A DNA stretch of 64,000 bases, taken from the NCBI GenBank assembly GCA_011503125.2, contig WWBZ02000082.1:620001-684000 (forward strand), written 5' to 3'. Positions 59,048 through 64,000 of the stretch are shown here, one piece after another; position 1 is the stretch's first letter; the number at the start of each line of letters is the position of its first letter. A program made the translations under genes and the position numbers. Source of the DNA: Botryosphaeria dothidea. Its lineage: Eukaryota; Ascomycota; Dothideomycetes; Botryosphaeriales; Botryosphaeriaceae. The notes under the pieces are model-generated. The model was not told where the DNA came from. It worked only from the letters and a program-made list of their open reading frames with translations, and searched no databases.

Positions 59048-62000
59048 ATGGAAGAAGTGGCTCCCACCGAGGCGCGCGCCGCCCGCCAGGCGCTGCTGCG
59101 TCTGGCCGAGCTTCCAGGCTATTCGTGGGACACTGACGCTGAGCCCTTTCACAGCGTGCGTCGAGCCATCCGCCTGCCCTGCCCTTGCTTCCCATCCAAC
59201 TGATGAAGTCGAGCAGTCCTATGATAACTGGCACTTTTTTGGCTTCCAACACCCGGCGAAATCGGCCGCCCAGCTCCCCAACCGTGCCCTGACTTCGCAC
59301 AGCTTCTCGCAGGGCTCTGACAGCAAGCCCACGCGAAGGGCCCACCGCTCGTCCAACAGTGAGGCAAGCGCTGCCTCTTTGACGCAAGCCCAGCCTCAGA
59401 CCCAAGACAGCCCCCCCTCGGGCGGCCGCCGCGTCGTTGCGCGAGTCTCCAACCATGTCCTTCGCCTCGAGCGCGAGTTTGCCCTCGCAAGGTCAATAGT
59501 GAACGAGTGTGACCCGGAATGCAAGCATTTTGTGCGGCCCGTCGAGCTGGTTCGTCTCCCAGCTCGCCCCGGCAATGATGCACTGGTGGTGTCCATTTTT
59601 GAGTCTCCGGGCGACAACTACATCCGCGACCTGGTTGACCTCGGCCCGGCCTTCTACAGGATCGCGAAGTGGCAAGCCCCCACCGGGTCTAAGAGCGTGC
59701 AAATACCGCTTCTACTTTTCATGCAGTTCGCAACTGGTGCTGCCGAGTGCCTGGAGGTATTGCATAACGAGAAGAAGCTGGTACATGGCGAGATCCGAGG
59801 CGATGCCTTCCACTTCAATCAGCAGACGGGCGAGGTGCGCATGTTGAACTTCGGCTCGGGGTCGAGAAGCTTTGAGAACGGCCTGACGTCTGCAGGCTGG
59901 AGCAGTCTTAGCCGGGAGATTGGCGTTGAGCATAAACTGCAGTTCATCGCCCCTGAACAGACAGGTCGTCTTCCTGCAGAGCCAGATACGAGAACTGACA
60001 TCTACAGCTTGGGCATCCTGTTTTGGGTGAGTGCACCTGGTTGTTTTTCGGCAAATGTCTGCATTTTGCTTGAAGTTCTTGTGCTTCACCGGGATTCATC
60101 GACGCTAACACTTTGTACAGACAATGCTTACAGGTGAACCCGCTTTTGAGGGCGACAGGCCGCTGGAGATCATGCAGAGTGTGCTGTCGCGGCGCATTCC
60201 CCCAGTGTCCTCGAAGAGGATGGACGTCCCAGAGGCATTGTCTTCTGTTGTTGCCAAGATGACGGCCAAAAACATCGAGGAGCGATATAATTCAGTGTCT
60301 GGACTCAAGTTCGACTTGCACGAGCTGAACAGAATCCTGTGCGATGGGGATGTGGAGCTGTTGAAGGCGTTCAAGGTGGCCACGAAGGACGTCTCCAGCT
60401 TTTTCAGCTTGCCATCCCGCCTCATCGGCCGCGACCAGGAACGTCAGACTATTCTAGACGTCGTCGATAGAGTTTCGAAGAGCCAGCATCCATCTCTCAA
60501 GAAAAGTTTATACAGTTTCGGGTCCACGTCCGGGTCTTCATTAAGCTCACGGCCGGACAACCCGCCTCTAGACGAAATAATTGACGTGCGGTCCGACAGC
60601 ACTAGTTCAAGAGGTTCGGACCACCACCGCAACGAGTCGCGCACGCCTCGCAACACTTCAGAAGCGTCCGTCTCTCTTGCCGAGCCATCGGAGCATCGCC
60701 CCTCGACTGAGAGCTGGGCCTCTTCCAATTGGAGCAGTGCCGATCACCCAGCCCGGCGGACCTCATCTGCTCAAAACCCTGACAACGACCCTGCAGGGAC
60801 CTTGAGGAGCCATCATCGCTTCAGAAAGAAGACTCATTGCGAACTGATCGCCGTGTCCGGCCAGGGAGGGTACGGCAAGTCTAGCCTGATCCAGTCTGTG
60901 CAACCTGTCGTGCGCGGTCGCGGCTTCTACTTTGCAACGTCCAAGGTAAGCAACGACCACCCTAACCCCTGCTAAGTTTAGCAACGCGCACCTCCCCCGG
61001 TGTTGATCGTAACTGCTGCACAGCATCGGCTCGCACCGAGCTGCGCGGTTTTGTGACCTCACATCTCCGCCACGCTTCCACAACCACCTCGCTGACGTCC
61101 CTCTAGTTCGACCAAGCAAAGAGAGCCCCTTTCGACCCGATCCTGAGGTTGATGTCATCTCTCTTCCGCCAGATCTTCTCCGAGTCCAATATTTCGACAG
61201 ATTTCCACAACAACGTCAGGGCTCACGTGCAACCAATCTGGCACATCCTGCACTCCTATCTTGATCTTCCTGAGTGGCTGCTGGGTAAAGACACGGAGGT
61301 CGCGCCCCCTGACCTTGCCCACCAGCATCCTTTCTCGACAACAATCAGTGGCCGCAATGCATCGCGTGTAATGAGCTTGTTCATCGATGTGCTGCGCATG
61401 CTTGCTCGACAACAATCCATCTGCTTCTGCGTTGATGACCTACAGTTCGCCGACGACGAAAGCCTGGAGTTGATTCAATCGATCATCAACAACAGGCTGC
61501 CTCTTGTAATGATACTCACCTATCGGGAAGAAGAGAAACTACCGCAGGGAATCAGAAATCTGCTTGACGGTGCGACCAAGTAAGTATACTGCCGCTGCCT
61601 GTGTGTGTAGTGCTGATCCTAATAGATTGACCAGGATCGTGTTGAAGCCCTTCACCGAAGTTGACACGGCCAACTTCGTTGCGGAGACCCTGCACAGAAA
61701 TCCAGAATACTGTCTGCCCCTGGTCGCGACAATCCAGGAGAAGACAGGAGGCAGCCCGTTCTTCGTCCGGGAGATGCTTGACACTTGTTACCGCAAAAAG
61801 TGCATTTACTACTCCTGGCAAGATTCCGCGTGGCACTTTGACCTCGATAAAGTATTCGCAGAATTCAAGTCGACTGCGTACGGTTCGCGAATCAACAACG
61901 ACTTTATCGTCAAGCGCCTCCAGGAACTTCCTAGGGTGACAAGACATCTGCTTTCTTGGGCGTCACTCATTGGCAGCACGTTTTCCTTCACCATTGTGAA

Positions 62001-64000
62001 GCGACTGATGCAGGGAGAGCACTCAGGCAATGCCGAGGGTCTGCCAATTACCCCGGAAGACGCTGTTGAGGGCATTGACAGTGCTATTGCCGCATACGTC
62101 ATCATGTCCGGAGACAGCGAAGATCGGTTCCGCTTCGCGCATGATAGATATATGCAGGCAGCACAGTCCCTGATCGAAAGCGAAAATTTCAATCAAGCTG
62201 AGATGCACTTCGCAATTTCGAAGACGATGATTGAGCATGCGTATCAAGACAACACAACCACCAGCTCCAAGTCACTATTCACACGAGCTCGGCATGTCGC
62301 GTGTGCCACGGACTTGATCAGAGGTCGAGTAAAGAACCGCGCTCTCTATCGAAAAGCCCTTCAACAAGCGGCGGAGAATGCTTGCGAGGCCGGTGCCCGC
62401 TCAACCGGGCTATTTTATTATACCCGTTGTTTCAACCTTCTGCAGGACAGTCCGTGGGACGATTCCAATGAAGACGTGGATTATCGCGAGACATTGAACA
62501 TTTTTACGCGCTCGGCCGAATGTTACTGGTATCAAGGGTTCTTCGAACCCGCATTGGGCCTCTGCCAAGCGATCTTCACAAATGCTAAGTCTGCAGTAGA
62601 CAAAGCTCCCAGCTGGGTTCTGCAGTCGCGTATCTTCGCCATGCGTGGAGATTCTTTCGCTGCCTTTGAGGCATTGAAGCAGTGCCTCACCGACTTGGGA
62701 GTGCAGGTGCCAGATAAGTCATGGGAGGAGTGCGACTCCCAGTTCCAATCCCTGTGTGCTGTCTTACAGCAGAACGACAGGGAGGAGCTCCTCTCAAGGC
62801 CGTTAACCGCCGACAGCAAGCTTCTTGCAATGGGCGCTGTCCTTGTTGAAATGGCCAGTGCCGCTTTCTGGACGGACTCAAGACTCTTCTACCAAATGAG
62901 CATGATAATGGTAGATCTGCACCTGACGCGCGGCACTTTCCCTCAAGCTGCGTTGGGCTATGTGCACCTCGCCAGTATTGCAGCAGGGCGCTTCGGCATG
63001 ACCAAGTTCGGCATCGAGATTGGTGACATCGCCAAAAGCCTCTTCAACATTTTCAATGATGACATGTACACGATCGGCCGCGGAGAGACACTACATGCCT
63101 TATTCATGGGCCACCTGCAGACCCACGTGCGCGAGCAGCTCCCCATCCTCGACCGCGCGATGAACGCCACTATCATCTCTGCAGACCGCATCCTTTCTCT
63201 CCTCAATCTGGGCGTAGTGGCTTGCTTCAAGCTCTGGTCCTCTCATCCAATCTCGGAAGTTGAATCGTGGATCTGCGATTCACCCACCGAATTCAAGGAT
63301 TGGCAAGAGGACCTTCGTGGAGGCGTGTTCCTGATTTCAGCGCGCCAGCACGCCAGGGCTCTGCAAGGTAGGACATCAGCCAAAGATCCCGATCAAGTGC
63401 ACTGCGACCCAGAGCATAAGACGTCGGATTATATCAATTTCATCGAAACACGAGCATCAAATCCGAAACGGCCGAAGACCATCTACTACAGCTATGTTCT
63501 CATCAGTCTGTTCCGTTTCGGGCATTATGAGGCCGCCATCTCCCTTGGAGAAATGCTCCTTCCCATGATGGAGGGTTGCTGGTGTATGAGGATCTATTAC
63601 TCAAACCTCTTCTACCTTTCGCTTGCATACATTGCCGCATGTCGCGAGAATGTGGAACGCGAGGGCAGGGAGTCCCTTATTCAAAGAGTATGCTCTTTCA
63701 TGGAGAAGATACGGGTGGTGGCCAACTACAACGATGTCAATTATCGGACATGGCTGGCTATCCTTGACGCAGAATATCACGATTTTATCCAAGAACATGC
63801 ACGGGCAGCAACACTCTACGAAACTGCGTTGGACTTCGGAGACCTAGAAGATTTCATTCTCGACCAAGCTCTCACATTCGAACTTTACGCTGCATTCCTT
63901 ATGAGACGTGGTGCCCGCCGGCCAGCACGACGTCTTATGAGAGACGCCTTGAGATGCTACACGAACAACGGTGCCGTTGGTCTATCAGCCCACGTCGCGG
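59048..64000 (+). CDS. Hybrid histidine kinase with pseudokinase and AAA domains (partial)
   Basis: Five exons are visible: 59048-59155, 59217-60026, 60121-60945, 61107-61579 and 61626 to the window edge, at least 1530 residues with no stop. Residues about 90-400 form a protein-kinase-like domain with HGEIRGDAFHF (H226) for HRD and NFGSG (N247) for DFG, so key Asp residues and the beta3 Lys are missing: a likely pseudokinase. About 445-600 is the start of a P-loop ATPase (AAA_16 type): Walker A GQGGYGKS (K559) and, in exon 4, Walker B ICFCVDDLQFADD. A long helical TPR-like region follows. This order matches fungal group X hybrid histidine kinases (fission yeast Mak2/Mak3 type), in which GAF, HisKA, HATPase and receiver domains follow. 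Those lie beyond the window, so the kinase identity is inferred from the N-terminal half. Confidence 0.88.

Noticed and set aside
22182..59048. A functional cluster formed by RAD21, SLD2 and MAD1 or by PMR1 and UGGT
   Set aside because: The genes are far apart, on both strands, and interspersed with unrelated genes; in fungi such housekeeping genes are not usually clustered by role.

Overview
The window is nuclear DNA of a filamentous ascomycete (Pezizomycotina; possibly Dothideomycetes, but the class cannot be fixed from the sequence). The evidence is short spliceosomal introns (mostly 50-135 bp, with CTNAY-like branch points), a CAP20-type perilipin, a HET-domain relic, a hybrid histidine kinase with an N-terminal kinase-like domain, and a tRNA-Ile(AAU) with a 30-nt intron. 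Gene ends given here come from joining open frames at plausible splice sites by eye; no transcript data were available.

Layout. 1-9.1 kb: the last codons of a + strand gene, a frameshifted HET-domain pseudogene (-), and a 2364-residue coiled-coil repeat protein (-). 9.1-22 kb: ribosomal protein eL27 (+), CAP20/perilipin-like (-), about 5 kb with no recognisable gene, then cohesin RAD21 (-) head to head with the Golgi Ca2+/Mn2+ ATPase PMR1 (+). 25.6-35.4 kb: a sparse stretch with a secreted spherulin-like cupin (+), tRNA-Ile (+) and an SDR oxidoreductase (+), plus microsatellites. 35.4-48 kb: UDP-glucose:glycoprotein glucosyltransferase (UGGT, +), replication factor SLD2 (-), a FAAH-like amidase (+) and BFR1 (-). 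49-64 kb: an unrecognised 299-aa protein (+), spindle checkpoint MAD1 (+), a small Gly/Arg-rich MGC-start protein (-), a DIL-ankyrin protein (-), and head to head with it a pseudokinase-AAA histidine kinase gene (+) that runs off the end of the window.

Most of the content is conserved eukaryotic housekeeping: chromosome cycle (RAD21, SLD2, MAD1), secretory pathway (PMR1, UGGT), translation (eL27, tRNA-Ile, BFR1) and lipid droplets (CAP20-like). I see no operon-like pathway or biosynthetic cluster. The least explained items are the giant protein with about 22 copies of a roughly 20-residue helical motif, the small MGC-start protein, the unrecognised 299-aa protein, and two hairpins sharing one arm sequence downstream of it.
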